A stretch of DNA of 64,000 bases from Comamonas terrigena NBRC 13299 (GCF_006740045.1 NZ_AP019749.1:1197001-1261000), one strand, 5' to 3'; positions 1-11,432 are shown, numbered from the stretch's first letter. Numbers and translations: made by a program. The notes: a model not told the origin generated them from the sequence alone.

Positions 1-1
1 A

Positions 2-604
2 GCCTTCCGAGTGGTTACGGCGCGCAACCCCGTGCACGCCGTGCTCAATCTGATTCTGGCTTTCTCGCAGGCTTCCGCCATCTGGCTGCTGCTGAAGGCT
101 GAATTCCTGGCTATCGCGCTGGTGCTGGTGTACCTGGGCGCGGTGCTGGTGCTGTTCCTGTTTGTGGTGATGATGCTGGACATCCGCATTGACGACGTAC
201 GACGTGGCTTCTGGCGGCATTTCCCGCTGGCAGCCGTGATCGGCGCGGTCATCACGTTCGAAATGGCACTGGTGGTGATGGGCGGCTTCAGCGGCATGGA
301 TGAACCCAAGCCCGTGGCCGATCTGGTGAATGCTGCCGGTCAGGTCATTCCCTATTCCAACACCCAGGCGCTGGGCAAGCTGCTGTACACCGAGTACCTG
401 TACCCGATTGAAATTGCGGCAGTCATCCTGCTGGTGGCCATGATCACGGCCATTGCACTGACGCTGCGCAAGCGCAAAGACAACAAGGCAATCAGCGTTT
501 CCGACCAGGTGCGAGTGCGTGCCCAGGACCGTCTGTCCATCGTCAAGATGCCCAGCACCCAGGCTCCTGTGGAGGAAACCGTTGTGGAGGAGAAGAAGGC
601 ATGA
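2..604 (+). CDS. nuoJ: NADH-quinone oxidoreductase subunit J, 5'-truncated by window edge
   Basis: Membrane subunit J of proton-pumping complex I. Only the last 200 residues are present; the reading frame is already open at base 2 and the true start lies outside the window. The conserved start of the family ([11 protein letters not shown]) appears at once, followed by hydrophobic helices and a hydrophilic C-terminal tail rich in Lys/Glu. The stop overlaps the nuoK start by 4 bases (ATGA), which implies translational coupling. It is followed by nuoK-L-M-N in the usual order, so the assignment is secure. Confidence 0.95.
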   Translation, partial: AFRVVTARNPVHAVLNLILAFSQASAIWLLLKAEFLAIALVLVYLGAVLVLFLFVVMMLDIRIDDVRRGFWRHFPLAAVIGAVITFEMALVVMGGFSGMDEPKPVADLVNAAGQVIPYSNTQALGKLLYTEYLYPIEIAAVILLVAMITAIALTLRKRKDNKAISVSDQVRVRAQDRLSIVKMPSTQAPVEETVVEEKKA

Positions 605-909
605 CGCTCACACTGGGACATTTCCTGACCTTGGGCGCGATGCTGTTCGCGCTGTCGGTTGTCGGGATCTTTCTGAACCGCAAGAACCTGATCGTGCTGC
701 TGATGGCCATCGAGCTGATGCTGCTGTCGGTGAACATGAACTTCGTGGCCTTCTCCCACTACCTGGGTGACATGCACGGCCAGGTGTTCGTGTTCTTCAT
801 CCTGACTGTGGCTGCAGCCGAATCGGCCATCGGCCTCGCCATCCTGGTGCTGCTGTTCCGCAACAAGTCCAGCATCAATGCGGAAGATCTCAACACCCTG
901 AAGGGTTGA
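601..909 (+). CDS. nuoK: NADH-quinone oxidoreductase subunit K
   Basis: Small antiporter-like membrane subunit of complex I, 102 residues, the normal length. Three hydrophobic helices are visible. The two intramembrane glutamates needed for proton translocation are present as E38 (in [11 protein letters not shown]) and E74 (in [10 protein letters not shown]), matching E36 and E72 of the E. coli protein. The start codon overlaps the nuoJ stop (ATGA). nuoL follows after 28 bases. Confidence 0.97.
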   Translation: MTLTLGHFLTLGAMLFALSVVGIFLNRKNLIVLLMAIELMLLSVNMNFVAFSHYLGDMHGQVFVFFILTVAAAESAIGLAILVLLFRNKSSINAEDLNTLKG

Positions 910-937
910 GTCGCCGGTCTTAGCAAGGTCCAGAAGA

Positions 938-2989
<2,052 letters not shown>

Positions 2990-3001
2990 GGAAGTAGAAA
3001 A

Positions 3002-4477
3002 ATGGGATTGTTGAGTCTTGCCATTTGGACACCGATTCTTTTTGGTGTCGTGCTGCTGGCACTGGGACGTGAAAGCCAGGTCCGCGCCGTGCGCTGGCTG
3101 GCCCTGATCGGGGCCATTGCCGGCCTGCTGGTGACCTTGCCGCTGCTGTCCGGCTTTGACACGACGACTGCCAACATGCAGTTCGTGGAAAAGTCGCTGT
3201 GGATTGAACGTTTCAATATCCACTACCACCTGGGCCTGGACGGCCTGTCGTTCTGGTTCGTGCCGCTGACGGCCTTCATCACGGTGATCGTGGTGATCGC
3301 TTCCTGGGAGAACATCACCGAGCGCGTGAACCAGTACATGGGCGCGTTCCTGATCCTGTCGGGTCTGATGGTCGGCGTGTTCTGCGCACTGGACGGCCTG
3401 CTGTTCTACGTGTTCTTCGAAGCCACGCTGATTCCGATGTACCTGATCATCGGTATCTGGGGTGGTCCGAACAAGATCTACGCCGCGTTCAAGTTCTTCC
3501 TGTACACCCTGATGGGCTCGCTGCTCACCCTGGTGGCGCTGATCTACCTGTACAACAAGTCGGGTGGCAGCTTTGACATCCAGACCTGGCACCAGCTGCC
3601 GCTGGGCAGCACGGCCCAGACGCTGATCTTCTTTGCCTTCTTCGCTGCGTTTGCCGTGAAGGTGCCGATGTGGCCGGTGCACACCTGGCTGCCCGACGTG
3701 CACGTGGAAGCGCCTACAGGCGGTTCTGCCGTGCTGGCGGCCATCATGCTGAAGCTGGGTGCCTATGGTTTCCTGCGCTTCTCGCTGCCCATCGCTCCGG
3801 ATGCCGCCCGTGAATGGGCCTGGCTGATGATCACCCTGTCCCTGGTGGCCGTGATCTATGTGGGCATGGTGGCGCTGGTCCAGAAGGACATGAAGAAGCT
3901 GGTGGCGTACTCGTCCGTGGCCCACATGGGTTTCGTGACCCTGGGCTTCTTCATCTTCAACGACCTGGGCGTGGCCGGCGGTATCGTGCAGATGATTGCC
4001 CACGGCTTTGTGTCGGGCGCCATGTTCCTGTGCATCGGCGTGCTGTACGACCGCGTGCACTCCCGTGAAATCGCCGCGTACGGCGGTGTGGTCAACACCA
4101 TGCCCAAGTTCGCTGCGTTTGCCCTGCTGTTTGCCATGGCCAACTGCGGCCTGCCTGCCACGGCCGGTTTCGTGGGTGAGTGGATGGTGATCCTGGCTGC
4201 CGTGAAGTTCAACTTCTGGGTGGGCATGGGCGCTGCCACGGCACTGATGTTTGGCGCGGCCTACACCCTGTGGATGTACAAGCGCGTCTATCTGGGCCCT
4301 GTGGCCAACGACCATGTGAAGGAGCTGCAGGACATCAACTGCCGCGAATTCCTGGTGCTGGGTGTGCTGGCCGTTGCCGTGCTGTACATGGGTATCTATC
4401 CCAAGCCCTTCACGGACGTGATGGATGTGTCGGTGGCGCAGCTGCTGCAGCACGTGGCACAGAGCAAGCTCCCCTGA
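3002..4477 (+). CDS. nuoM: NADH-quinone oxidoreductase subunit M
   Basis: Antiporter-like proton-pumping subunit of complex I, 491 residues. Key charged residues of the channel are visible: E140 in YVFFEATLIPMY (E. coli E144), K220 in FAVKVPMWPVHTWLPD (K234) and K251 in IMLKLGAYG (K265). The start at 3002 follows a TAAGGAAG ribosome-binding site just after the nuoL stop, with a gap of only 12 bases, which supports one operon. Confidence 0.97.
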   Translation: MGLLSLAIWTPILFGVVLLALGRESQVRAVRWLALIGAIAGLLVTLPLLSGFDTTTANMQFVEKSLWIERFNIHYHLGLDGLSFWFVPLTAFITVIVVIASWENITERVNQYMGAFLILSGLMVGVFCALDGLLFYVFFEATLIPMYLIIGIWGGPNKIYAAFKFFLYTLMGSLLTLVALIYLYNKSGGSFDIQTWHQLPLGSTAQTLIFFAFFAAFAVKVPMWPVHTWLPDVHVEAPTGGSAVLAAIMLKLGAYGFLRFSLPIAPDAAREWAWLMITLSLVAVIYVGMVALVQKDMKKLVAYSSVAHMGFVTLGFFIFNDLGVAGGIVQMIAHGFVSGAMFLCIGVLYDRVHSREIAAYGGVVNTMPKFAAFALLFAMANCGLPATAGFVGEWMVILAAVKFNFWVGMGAATALMFGAAYTLWMYKRVYLGPVANDHVKELQDINCREFLVLGVLAVAVLYMGIYPKPFTDVMDVSVAQLLQHVAQSKLP

Positions 4478-4501
4478 CAGGACAGAACTGAGAGATTCGA
4501 G

Positions 4502-5995
4502 ATGATTGACAACATCAGCTGGCTTTCGATCTACCCCGAGATCGTGCTCCTAGTCATGGGATGCGTGATCGCCCTGGTAGATCTGGGTGTCAAAAGCCCA
4601 CGCCGCACAGCGACCTATGTGCTGACCTTGCTGACGCTGGCCGTGGTCGCCGTCATGCAGGCCATGTATGCCTCCAGCGGCAATACCTTCTACGGCTGGG
4701 GCAACATGGTGGTCTCCGACGCCATGGGCAACTGGCTCAAGTGCTTCGCCACTGTCGCCATGATGGTGACCCTGGTCTACGGCCGTCCCTACGCGGGCGA
4801 CCGCGGCATGCTGCAAGGCGGCGAGTTCTTCACGCTGTCCATGTTCGCGCTGCTGGGCATGTTCATCATGATTTCCGGCAACAACTTCCTGCTGATTTAC
4901 CTCGGCCTGGAATGTCTGACGCTCTCCAGCTACGCGCTGGTGGCGCTGCGCCGCGACCATGCCACTTCCACCGAAGCGGCCATGAAGTACTTCGTGCTGG
5001 GTGCCATGGCTTCCGGTTTCCTGCTGTACGGCATGTCCATGCTCTACGGTGCCACCGGTTCGCTGGACATTGGTGAAGTCTTCAAGGCCATCAACTCCGG
5101 TCAGATCAAGCACCAGGTGCTGGTCTTCGGTCTGGTGTTCATCGTGGCTGGCCTGGCCTTCAAGCTGGGTGCCGTGCCTTTCCACATGTGGGTGCCTGAC
5201 GTGTACCAGGGCGCTCCCACCGCCATCACCGCCATGATCGGCGGCGCGCCCAAGCTGGCCGCTTTCGCCATGGTGATGCGCCTGCTGGTGGACGGCCTGC
5301 TGCCGCTGGCCATCGACTGGCAGCAGATGCTGGCCGTGCTGGCGATTGCGTCGCTGCTGGTGGGTAACCTGGCTGCCATCATGCAGACCAACCTCAAGCG
5401 CATGCTGGCCTACTCCACCATTGCGCAAATGGGTTTTGTGCTGCTGGGCCTGCTGTCCGGCGTGGTCAACGGCAACGTGAACCCTGCCAACGTGGAAAGC
5501 GCCTACAGCTCCGCCATGTTCTATGTGGTGACCTATGTGCTGACCACCCTGGCTGCGTTCGGCGTGATCCTGCTGCTGTCGCGTGAAGGCTTCGAAAGCG
5601 AAGAAATCTCCGACCTGGCTGGCCTGAACCAGCGCAGCCCGCTGTATGCCGGCGTGATGGCCGCCTGCCTGTTCTCCATGGCCGGTATCCCTCCGCTGGT
5701 GGGCTTCTACGCCAAGCTGGCCGTGCTGCAGGCCCTGGTGGCTTCCGGTCAGGCGCTGTACATCGGTCTGGCCGTGTTCGCGGTGGTGATGTCGCTGATC
5801 GGCGCCTTCTACTACCTGCGCGTCGTCAAGGTCATGTACTTCGACAAGCCGCTGACCGCGACCAGCGTGTCCGCTCCGTTCGACGTGCGTGCCGTGCTGA
5901 CCGTCAATGGTGCCCTGGTGCTGCTGCTGGGCATCTTCCCCAGCGCACTGATGTCCCTGTGCGCCGATGCGATAGTGCGCGCCCTGGCGTCATGA
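4502..5995 (+). CDS. nuoN: NADH-quinone oxidoreductase subunit N
   Basis: Third antiporter-like membrane subunit of complex I, 497 residues. Family hallmarks are present: AVPFHMWVPDVYQGAPT and MLAYSTIAQMGF, with about 14 hydrophobic helices. It is the last canonical nuo gene here. The next gene (DUF2818) starts 17 bases after the stop and probably rides on the same transcript. Confidence 0.97.
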   Translation: MIDNISWLSIYPEIVLLVMGCVIALVDLGVKSPRRTATYVLTLLTLAVVAVMQAMYASSGNTFYGWGNMVVSDAMGNWLKCFATVAMMVTLVYGRPYAGDRGMLQGGEFFTLSMFALLGMFIMISGNNFLLIYLGLECLTLSSYALVALRRDHATSTEAAMKYFVLGAMASGFLLYGMSMLYGATGSLDIGEVFKAINSGQIKHQVLVFGLVFIVAGLAFKLGAVPFHMWVPDVYQGAPTAITAMIGGAPKLAAFAMVMRLLVDGLLPLAIDWQQMLAVLAIASLLVGNLAAIMQTNLKRMLAYSTIAQMGFVLLGLLSGVVNGNVNPANVESAYSSAMFYVVTYVLTTLAAFGVILLLSREGFESEEISDLAGLNQRSPLYAGVMAACLFSMAGIPPLVGFYAKLAVLQALVASGQALYIGLAVFAVVMSLIGAFYYLRVVKVMYFDKPLTATSVSAPFDVRAVLTVNGALVLLLGIFPSALMSLCADAIVRALAS

Positions 5996-6012
5996 GGCTT
6001 TAAAATCGAAGC

Positions 6013-6330
6013 GTGACCCAAACTGCTTCTATCTGGCTCGTGATATTGGCTGCCCTTGTGGCAGCCAATTTGCCTTTTCTGAATGAACGCTGGCTGCTGG
6101 CCGGCCCCGTGGCCCGTGGTCATGCCAAGCCCTTCTGGGGGCGACTGCTGGAACTGTTCCTGCTGTACCTGCTGGTCGGTGGCCTGGCACTGGCGCTGGA
6201 AAAGCGTGCCGGCCAGATCTACCCGCAGGGATGGGAGTTCTATGCCGTGACCGGCGCGCTGTTCCTGACGCTGGCGTTTCCTGGCTTTGTCTACCGCTAT
6301 CTGGGACAACGCCGCCGCACCCAGGCCTGA
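6013..6330 (+). CDS. DUF2818 family membrane protein
   Basis: Small membrane protein of 105 residues with about three hydrophobic helices, starting with GTG at 6013. The N-terminus (WLVILAALVAANLPFLNERW) matches the DUF2818 family, which is commonly found right after nuoN in Burkholderiales. No catalytic motif is visible. Its fixed position next to complex I suggests a role in assembly or stability of the membrane arm, but this is inference from context and the function is unknown. Confidence 0.8.
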   Translation: MTQTASIWLVILAALVAANLPFLNERWLLAGPVARGHAKPFWGRLLELFLLYLLVGGLALALEKRAGQIYPQGWEFYAVTGALFLTLAFPGFVYRYLGQRRRTQA

Positions 6331-6359
6331 GCCGGCCTGCGTGTGCTGAGGAGGGCGAC

Positions 6360-6839
6360 ATGAAGGTCTTGGATCTGCGCTGCGAGCAAGGGCATCTGTT
6401 CGAAGGCTGGTTCGGCTCGGAAGACGATTTCCAAAGCCAGCTGGCCCGGGATCTGATTGCCTGCCCCGTGTGCAGCAGCGTACGCATCCACAAAGGCCTC
6501 AGCGCCCCGCGCCTGAACCTGGGCGCAGCCACCGCACCCAGTACGCCCGGCGCACCGGCAGCGCCGGCTGCTGCGGCGTCATCCACACCTCTTGTCCCGG
6601 AAGACCGCCTGCGGGCCGTGCAAGCGGCCTGGCTGCAGATGAGCCGCCGTATCGTGCAGCAGACCGAGGATGTCGGTGCCCAATTCGCCGACGAGGCGCG
6701 GCGCATCCACCGGGGCGAGGTGGAGGAGCGCGGCATCCGCGGCCAGGCCACACCGCGCGAGGCGCTGGAACTGCTGGAAGAGGGCATCGGCGTGCTGCCG
6801 CTGGCCGTGCCGGATACGTCCAAAGAGACCTTGCAATAA
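6360..6839 (+). CDS. DUF1178 family protein
   Basis: Soluble protein of 159 residues, function unknown. The N-terminus KVLDLRCEQGHLFEGWF, with C8, H12 and a CPVC pair (C35, C38), resembles a zinc ribbon. A low-complexity Ala/Pro linker (about residues 58-78) leads to a helical C-terminal half. The ATG at 6360 is chosen because it follows GAGGAGGGCGAC and begins the conserved family N-terminus; the open frame extends further upstream into the DUF2818 gene. An intrinsic terminator follows, so this is probably the last gene of the nuo transcript. Confidence 0.8.
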   Translation: MKVLDLRCEQGHLFEGWFGSEDDFQSQLARDLIACPVCSSVRIHKGLSAPRLNLGAATAPSTPGAPAAPAAAASSTPLVPEDRLRAVQAAWLQMSRRIVQQTEDVGAQFADEARRIHRGEVEERGIRGQATPREALELLEEGIGVLPLAVPDTSKETLQ

Positions 6840-6872
6840 GGCCTGCAGTCCGCATTGCGGGTTCCACTGTGC

Positions 6873-6901
6873 AAAACGCTCCCTTGGTGGAGCGTTTTTT
6901 T
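6873..6901 (+). terminator. Rho-independent terminator after the nuo operon
   Basis: An 8-bp stem AACGCTCC / GGAGCGTT (6875-6882 with 6889-6896) closes a 6-base loop and runs straight into a T tract ending at 6901. It lies 34 bases after the DUF1178 stop. Confidence 0.9.
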
Positions 6902-7212
6902 ATGCCCGCAGCGCGCAGGAAAGCTGCGCCGGGCTGTGCTAACTGACAGAAAGCTGCCGAACTTGTGGCTGGGCGACAGAGCCGGTTATCCCATCGGTGC
7001 TTGAATATTCTTCTAACACCTTGTATTTGCAGTGAATTTTTGATTCGTTGGCTGTCTAGGGTTTGTGCTTAGGTTGTAAGTCTTACGCATTAGCCCCAGT
7101 GCGGTCACAGAGGGGCCTACGTAGGATGCGCTGCAACATAAGAACATGGATGGTGCGGCCTGGAGACAAGCCACAAGCAGCACTATCCCAACCTTGAAGT
7201 GGGACTGCAGCG
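6902..7212 (+). promoter_or_regulatory. Upstream region of the liv-type ABC operon
   Basis: About 310 bases without a gene. It is less GC-rich than its surroundings in the middle (roughly 7000-7080). It contains two short dyads, GTAAG-T-CTTAC (7076-7086) and the 10-bp palindrome CCTACGTAGG (7116-7125). A promoter for livG is expected here, but I cannot place convincing -35/-10 elements. Confidence 0.4.
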
Positions 7213-7983
7213 ATGAGCGATGTCATTCTCGAAACCCGGAACCTGACCAAGGAGTTCAAGGGTTTCACTGCCGTGAGCAACGTCAATCTGGACGTTCAGC
7301 GCGGCAGCATTCATGCCCTGATCGGGCCCAACGGGGCAGGCAAAACCACGTGTTTCAACCTGCTGACCAAGTTTCTGGTGCCCACCTCGGGCACCATCAA
7401 GTTCAACGGCGTGGACATTACCGGCGAGGCGCCGGCGCAGATTGCACGCCGTGGCGTGATCCGCTCGTTCCAGATTTCGGCGGTGTTCCCGCACCTGACG
7501 CTGATGGAGAACGTGCGCATCGGCCTGCAACGCCAGCTGGGCACGGAATTCCATTTCTGGCGCAGCGAGAAGTCGCTGGACAAGCTCAACACCCGCGCCA
7601 TGGAACTGCTCACCGAAGTGGGCCTGGAAGACCTGGCCGATGAAGTGACGGTGAACCTGCCTTACGGCCGCAAGCGCGCGCTGGAAATCGCCACCACCTT
7701 GGCCATGGAGCCCGAGCTGATGCTGCTGGATGAGCCCACCCAGGGCATGGGCCACGAAGACGTGGACCGCGTCACCCAGCTGATCAAGAAGGTCTCGGCC
7801 GGCCGCACCATCCTGATGGTGGAGCACAACATGAAGGTGATCTCCTCCATCGCCGACCGCATCACCGTGCTGCAGCGCGGCGCGGTGCTGGCCGAAGGTC
7901 CGTATGAAGAGGTCTCGAAGAATCCGCAGGTGATGGAAGCCTATATGGGCACCACCGACGGCCAACTGCAGGGCGCGCACTGA
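7213..7983 (+). CDS. livG: Branched-chain amino acid/amide-type ABC transporter ATPase (LivG family)
   Basis: First of two ATPases of a hydrophobic amino acid-type importer, 256 residues, cytoplasmic face of the membrane. Walker A is G38-T46 (GPNGAGKTT), the Q-loop is Q87, the family-specific signature is LPYGRKRAL at 149-157, Walker B ends in LLDE with E174, and the switch His is H205. The unusual signature is normal for LivG. livF, two binding proteins, livH and livM follow, so the importer is complete. The substrate cannot be read from sequence: branched-chain amino acids, amides or aromatic acids are all possible. Confidence 0.92.
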   Translation: MSDVILETRNLTKEFKGFTAVSNVNLDVQRGSIHALIGPNGAGKTTCFNLLTKFLVPTSGTIKFNGVDITGEAPAQIARRGVIRSFQISAVFPHLTLMENVRIGLQRQLGTEFHFWRSEKSLDKLNTRAMELLTEVGLEDLADEVTVNLPYGRKRALEIATTLAMEPELMLLDEPTQGMGHEDVDRVTQLIKKVSAGRTILMVEHNMKVISSIADRITVLQRGAVLAEGPYEEVSKNPQVMEAYMGTTDGQLQGAH

Positions 7984-8128
7984 TGGCTGCCATGCTGCGC
8001 CGCTTTGCGCCTTCCCCCCAAGGGGACGGCCGCTGTGCGGCAGAAGGTGCCTTGCTCGACGCCACGCAACTGGCGCGTGCCGGTTGTGCACGCCGCGCCC
8101 GGTGCGCGGTGCTTTGAAGAGATACGCA
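7984..8128 (+). repeat. Intergenic GC-rich repeat-like element between livG and livF
   Basis: A 145-base gap unusual inside this operon. It holds the near-palindrome CCTTCCCCCCAAGGGGACGG at about 8010-8029, followed by further short inverted repeats. From memory, elements of this CCCCCAAGGGG type are scattered between genes in Comamonadaceae genomes. Only one copy is visible in this window, so its repeat status is unproven here. Confidence 0.4.
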
Positions 8129-8851
8129 ATGATGAACAACACAACAACTCCGGCGCTGGAGATCCGTGGCCTGGAAGCCTGGTACGGCGAATCCCATGTG
8201 CTGCACGGTGTGGACATCGTGGTCCAGCCGGGTGAAGTGGTGACGCTGCTGGGCCGCAATGGCGCGGGCCGCACCTCCACCATGCGTGCCGTGATGGGGC
8301 TGACGGGCAGCCGCAAAGGCTCGATCAAGATCAACGGCCAGGAAACCATCCACCTGCCCACCCACAAGATTGCGCACCTGGGCGTGGGTTACTGCCCCGA
8401 AGAGCGCGGCATTTTCTCCAGCCTGTCGTGCGAAGAGAACCTGATGCTGCCGCCGCCGCTGAAGACCGGCGAAAAAGGCATGAGCGTGGAGGAAATCTAC
8501 GAGATGTTCCCCAACCTTGCCGAGCGCCGCCACAGCCAGGGCACGCGCCTGTCGGGGGGCGAGCAGCAGATGCTGGCCGTGGCCCGCATTCTGCGCACCG
8601 GTGCACGGCTGCTGCTGCTCGATGAAATCTCGGAAGGGCTGGCGCCCGTGATCGTGCAGGCACTGGCCCGCATGATCACCATGCTGCGCAGCAAGGGCTA
8701 CACGGTGGTGATGGTGGAGCAGAACTTCCGCTTTGCCGCACCGCTGGCCGACCGCTTCTATGTGATGGAGCATGGCTCCATCGTCGAACGTTTCGAATCT
8801 GCGCAATTGCAGGAAAAGATGTCCGTGCTCAATGAGCTGCTGGGCGTATGA
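8129..8851 (+). CDS. livF: Branched-chain amino acid-type ABC transporter ATPase (LivF family), Arg in Walker A
   Basis: Second ATPase of the importer, 240 residues. Signature LSGGEQQ is at 141-147, Walker B LLLLDE at 161-166, and the switch position holds Q198 (VEQNF), common in LivF proteins. The Walker A loop is G42-S50 (GRNGAGRTS): the nucleotide-binding Lys is replaced by R48. The start is the first of two adjacent ATGs (8129 and 8132); an upstream in-frame ATG at 8084 lies in the repeat-like gap and lacks conserved sequence. Confidence 0.9.
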   Translation: MMNNTTTPALEIRGLEAWYGESHVLHGVDIVVQPGEVVTLLGRNGAGRTSTMRAVMGLTGSRKGSIKINGQETIHLPTHKIAHLGVGYCPEERGIFSSLSCEENLMLPPPLKTGEKGMSVEEIYEMFPNLAERRHSQGTRLSGGEQQMLAVARILRTGARLLLLDEISEGLAPVIVQALARMITMLRSKGYTVVMVEQNFRFAAPLADRFYVMEHGSIVERFESAQLQEKMSVLNELLGV

Positions 8852-8955
8852 GTGTTTCTTGCACCGCAAGAGGCTAGGTAAAAAAGAGAGCTGCCAAGTG
8901 CGTGAAGCGTGCCGAGCAGCCTGAAATCAGCATAAATACAAGGAGACCGCAAACC

Positions 8956-10155
8956 ATGCAGAATTTTTCGATGAAAGCCCTCGCTCTGGGTCTGGCCGCT
9001 GCAGGCCTGCTGGGTGTGAACGCCCAGGCGCAAGAGAAGGTGAAGATCGGCTTCATCACCGACATGTCCAGCAACTACGCGGACGTGGACGGCAAGAACG
9101 GTGCCATCGCCATCCAGATGGCGATCGATGACTTTGGCGGCAAGGTGCTGGGCAAGCCCATCGAGCTGCTGACCCAGGACCACCAGCACAAGCCCGACAT
9201 TGCCGCCACCAAGGCGCGCGAATGGATCGACACCCAGAACCTGACCATGCTGCTGGGAGGCACCAATTCCGGCGTGGCCCTGGCCCTGGCCAAGGTGGCC
9301 AACGAGAAAAAACGCGTCTACATCAACAACGGTGCCGGTGCCTCGGCACTGACCAACGAGCAGTGCACCCCCTACACCGTGCACTACGCCTACGACACCG
9401 TGGCCCTGGCGAAGGGTACGGGCGCTGCCGTAGTGGAAAACGGCGGCAAGAGCTGGTTCTTCCTGACGGCGGACTATGCCTTCGGCCACTCGCTGGAGGC
9501 CGACACCGCTGCCGTGGTCAAGGCCAAGGGCGGCCAGGTGCTGGGCCAGGTGCGCCACCCGCTGAACGCCTCGGACTTCTCCAGCTTCCTGCTGCAGGCA
9601 CAGAACTCCAAGGCCCAGATCCTGGGTCTGGCCAACGCCGGCGGTGACACCATCAACGCCATCAAGGCGGCGCGCGAGTTCGGCATCAACAAGACCATGA
9701 AGATGGCCGGCCTGCTGGTGTTCCTGACCGACATCCACTCGCTGGGCCTGAAAAACACCGAAGGCCTGCTGCTGACCACCAGCTGGGACTGGAACCTGAA
9801 CGACGAAACCCGTGCCTTCGGCAAGAAGTTCATGGCCAAGACCAAGCGCATGCCCACCGATGTGCAGGCTGCCAACTACTCGGCCGTCACCAACTACCTG
9901 AAGGCCCTGGAAAAGTCCGGCACCACCGATGCCGACAAGGTCATGGCCACGCTCAAGAGCACGCCGCTGAAGGACTTCTACGGCCAGGGCGTGATCCGTC
10001 CCGATGGCCGCTATGCCCACGACATGTACCTGATGCAGGTCAAGTCGCCCAAGGAATCCAAGGAAGCCTGGGACTACTACAAGGTGGTCACCAAGCTGTC
10101 GGCCGACCAGGTGTGGACCACCAAGGCAGACAGCAAGTGCGCTCTCTGGAAGTAA
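8956..10155 (+). CDS. ABC transporter periplasmic binding protein (LivJ/K-like), copy 1
   Basis: Family 1 periplasmic ligand-binding protein of the importer, 399 residues. It starts with a typical signal peptide (MKALALGLAAAGLLG, cleavage near AQAQ-E), then the conserved EKVKIGFITDMSS start of the mature lobe. The ATG at 8956 follows AAGGAG at about 8940-8945. It is nearly collinear with the next gene (shared blocks include FFLTADYAFG, HPLNASDFSSFLLQAQNSKA and QVWTTKA), so the two are tandem paralogues serving one permease. Confidence 0.9.
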   Translation: MQNFSMKALALGLAAAGLLGVNAQAQEKVKIGFITDMSSNYADVDGKNGAIAIQMAIDDFGGKVLGKPIELLTQDHQHKPDIAATKAREWIDTQNLTMLLGGTNSGVALALAKVANEKKRVYINNGAGASALTNEQCTPYTVHYAYDTVALAKGTGAAVVENGGKSWFFLTADYAFGHSLEADTAAVVKAKGGQVLGQVRHPLNASDFSSFLLQAQNSKAQILGLANAGGDTINAIKAAREFGINKTMKMAGLLVFLTDIHSLGLKNTEGLLLTTSWDWNLNDETRAFGKKFMAKTKRMPTDVQAANYSAVTNYLKALEKSGTTDADKVMATLKSTPLKDFYGQGVIRPDGRYAHDMYLMQVKSPKESKEAWDYYKVVTKLSADQVWTTKADSKCALWK

Positions 10156-10165
10156 GGCCCACGCG

Positions 10166-10190
10166 CCGGGCCGTCTGAAGGACGGTCCGG
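10166..10190 (+). other. GC-rich hairpin between the two binding-protein genes
   Basis: A 10-base arm CCGGGCCGTC (10166-10175) pairs with GACGGTCCGG (10181-10190) with one G-U pair and a 5-base loop. No T tract follows, so it is not a terminator. It may act as an RNase barrier that stabilises the upstream message (inference). Confidence 0.5.
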
Positions 10191-10237
10191 CAGCGGGCGC
10201 AGTGTTCGATCGGTAGACCCCTATGAGGAGACAGGCG

Positions 10238-11431
10238 ATGAAGCACAAGCTCGGTAAGTTGGCATTGGCGCTGTGCGCCGCAGGTGTGGCAGTGGGCGCG
10301 GCTGCGCAGGAGAAGGTCAAGATCGGTTTCGTGACCGACATGTCCAGCCTGTACGCGGACGTGGAAGGCAAGAACGGCGCGCTGGCCATGCAGATGGCCA
10401 TCGACGACTTTGGCGGCAAGGTGCTGGGTCAGCCCATCGAGCTGATGAGCGCCGACCACCAGAACAAGGCCGACATCGCAGCCTCCAAGGTGCGCGAGTG
10501 GGTGGACACGCAAGGCATCACGCTGATCATGAGCGGCACCAACTCGGGCACGGCCCTGGCGGTGGCGCAGGTGGCCAACGAGAAGAAGCGCGTGCACATC
10601 AACAACGGCGCGGGCTCCTCGGCCCTGACCAACGAGCAGTGCAATCCCTACACCATCCACTACGCCTACGACACCGTGGCCCTGGCCAAGGGCACCGGCG
10701 CGGCGGTGGTGGAGCGGGGCGGCAAGGACTGGTTCTTCCTGACGGCGGACTATGCCTTCGGGCAGGCGCTGGAAGCCGACACCACCAAGGTGGTGCTGGC
10801 CAAGGGCGGCAAGGTGCTGGGCTCGGTCAAGCACCCGCTCAATGCCTCGGACTTCTCCAGCTTCCTGCTGCAGGCGCAGAACTCCAAGGCCCACATCCTG
10901 GGCCTGGCCAATGCCGGCGGTGACACCATCAACGCCATCAAGGCGGCGCGCGAGTTCGGCATCAACAAGACCATGAAGACCGCCGGTCTGCTGGTGTTCC
11001 TGACCGACATCCACTCGCTGGGCCTGAAGAACACCGAAGGTCTGCTGCACACCACCAGCTGGTACTGGGACATGAACGATGCCTCGCGTGCTTTCGCCAG
11101 CAAGTTCATAGCCAAGACCAAGCGCATGCCCACCGATGTGCAGGCGGCCGACTACTCGGCGGTGATGAACTACCTCAAGGCCGTGCAGGCCGTGAAGACC
11201 ACCGACCCGGACAAGGTCATGGCCTACCTGAAGAGCACGGAGCTGAACGACTTCTACGCCAAGGGCCGCATCCGTCCTGACGGTACCTATGCCCACAACA
11301 TGTACCTGGTGGAAGTGAAGGCGCCCAAGGAATCCACCAAGCCCTGGGACTATCTGAAAGTGCTGCAGACCCTGCCGGCCGACCAGGTGTGGACCACCAA
11401 GGCCGAAACCAAATGTGCGCTCTGGAAATAA
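10238..11431 (+). CDS. ABC transporter periplasmic binding protein (LivJ/K-like), copy 2
   Basis: Second family 1 periplasmic binding protein, 397 residues, with a signal peptide ending near VGAAAQ-E and the mature start EKVKIGFVTDMSS. The ATG at 10238 is preferred because GAGGAG lies 8 bases upstream; an in-frame ATG at 10223 overlaps that site. It differs from copy 1 mainly by scattered substitutions around the shared fold. Two binding proteins feeding one LivHM/LivFG pair usually widen the substrate range (established for LivJ/LivK). Confidence 0.9.
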   Translation: MKHKLGKLALALCAAGVAVGAAAQEKVKIGFVTDMSSLYADVEGKNGALAMQMAIDDFGGKVLGQPIELMSADHQNKADIAASKVREWVDTQGITLIMSGTNSGTALAVAQVANEKKRVHINNGAGSSALTNEQCNPYTIHYAYDTVALAKGTGAAVVERGGKDWFFLTADYAFGQALEADTTKVVLAKGGKVLGSVKHPLNASDFSSFLLQAQNSKAHILGLANAGGDTINAIKAAREFGINKTMKTAGLLVFLTDIHSLGLKNTEGLLHTTSWYWDMNDASRAFASKFIAKTKRMPTDVQAADYSAVMNYLKAVQAVKTTDPDKVMAYLKSTELNDFYAKGRIRPDGTYAHNMYLVEVKAPKESTKPWDYLKVLQTLPADQVWTTKAETKCALWK

Positions 11432-11432
11432 G

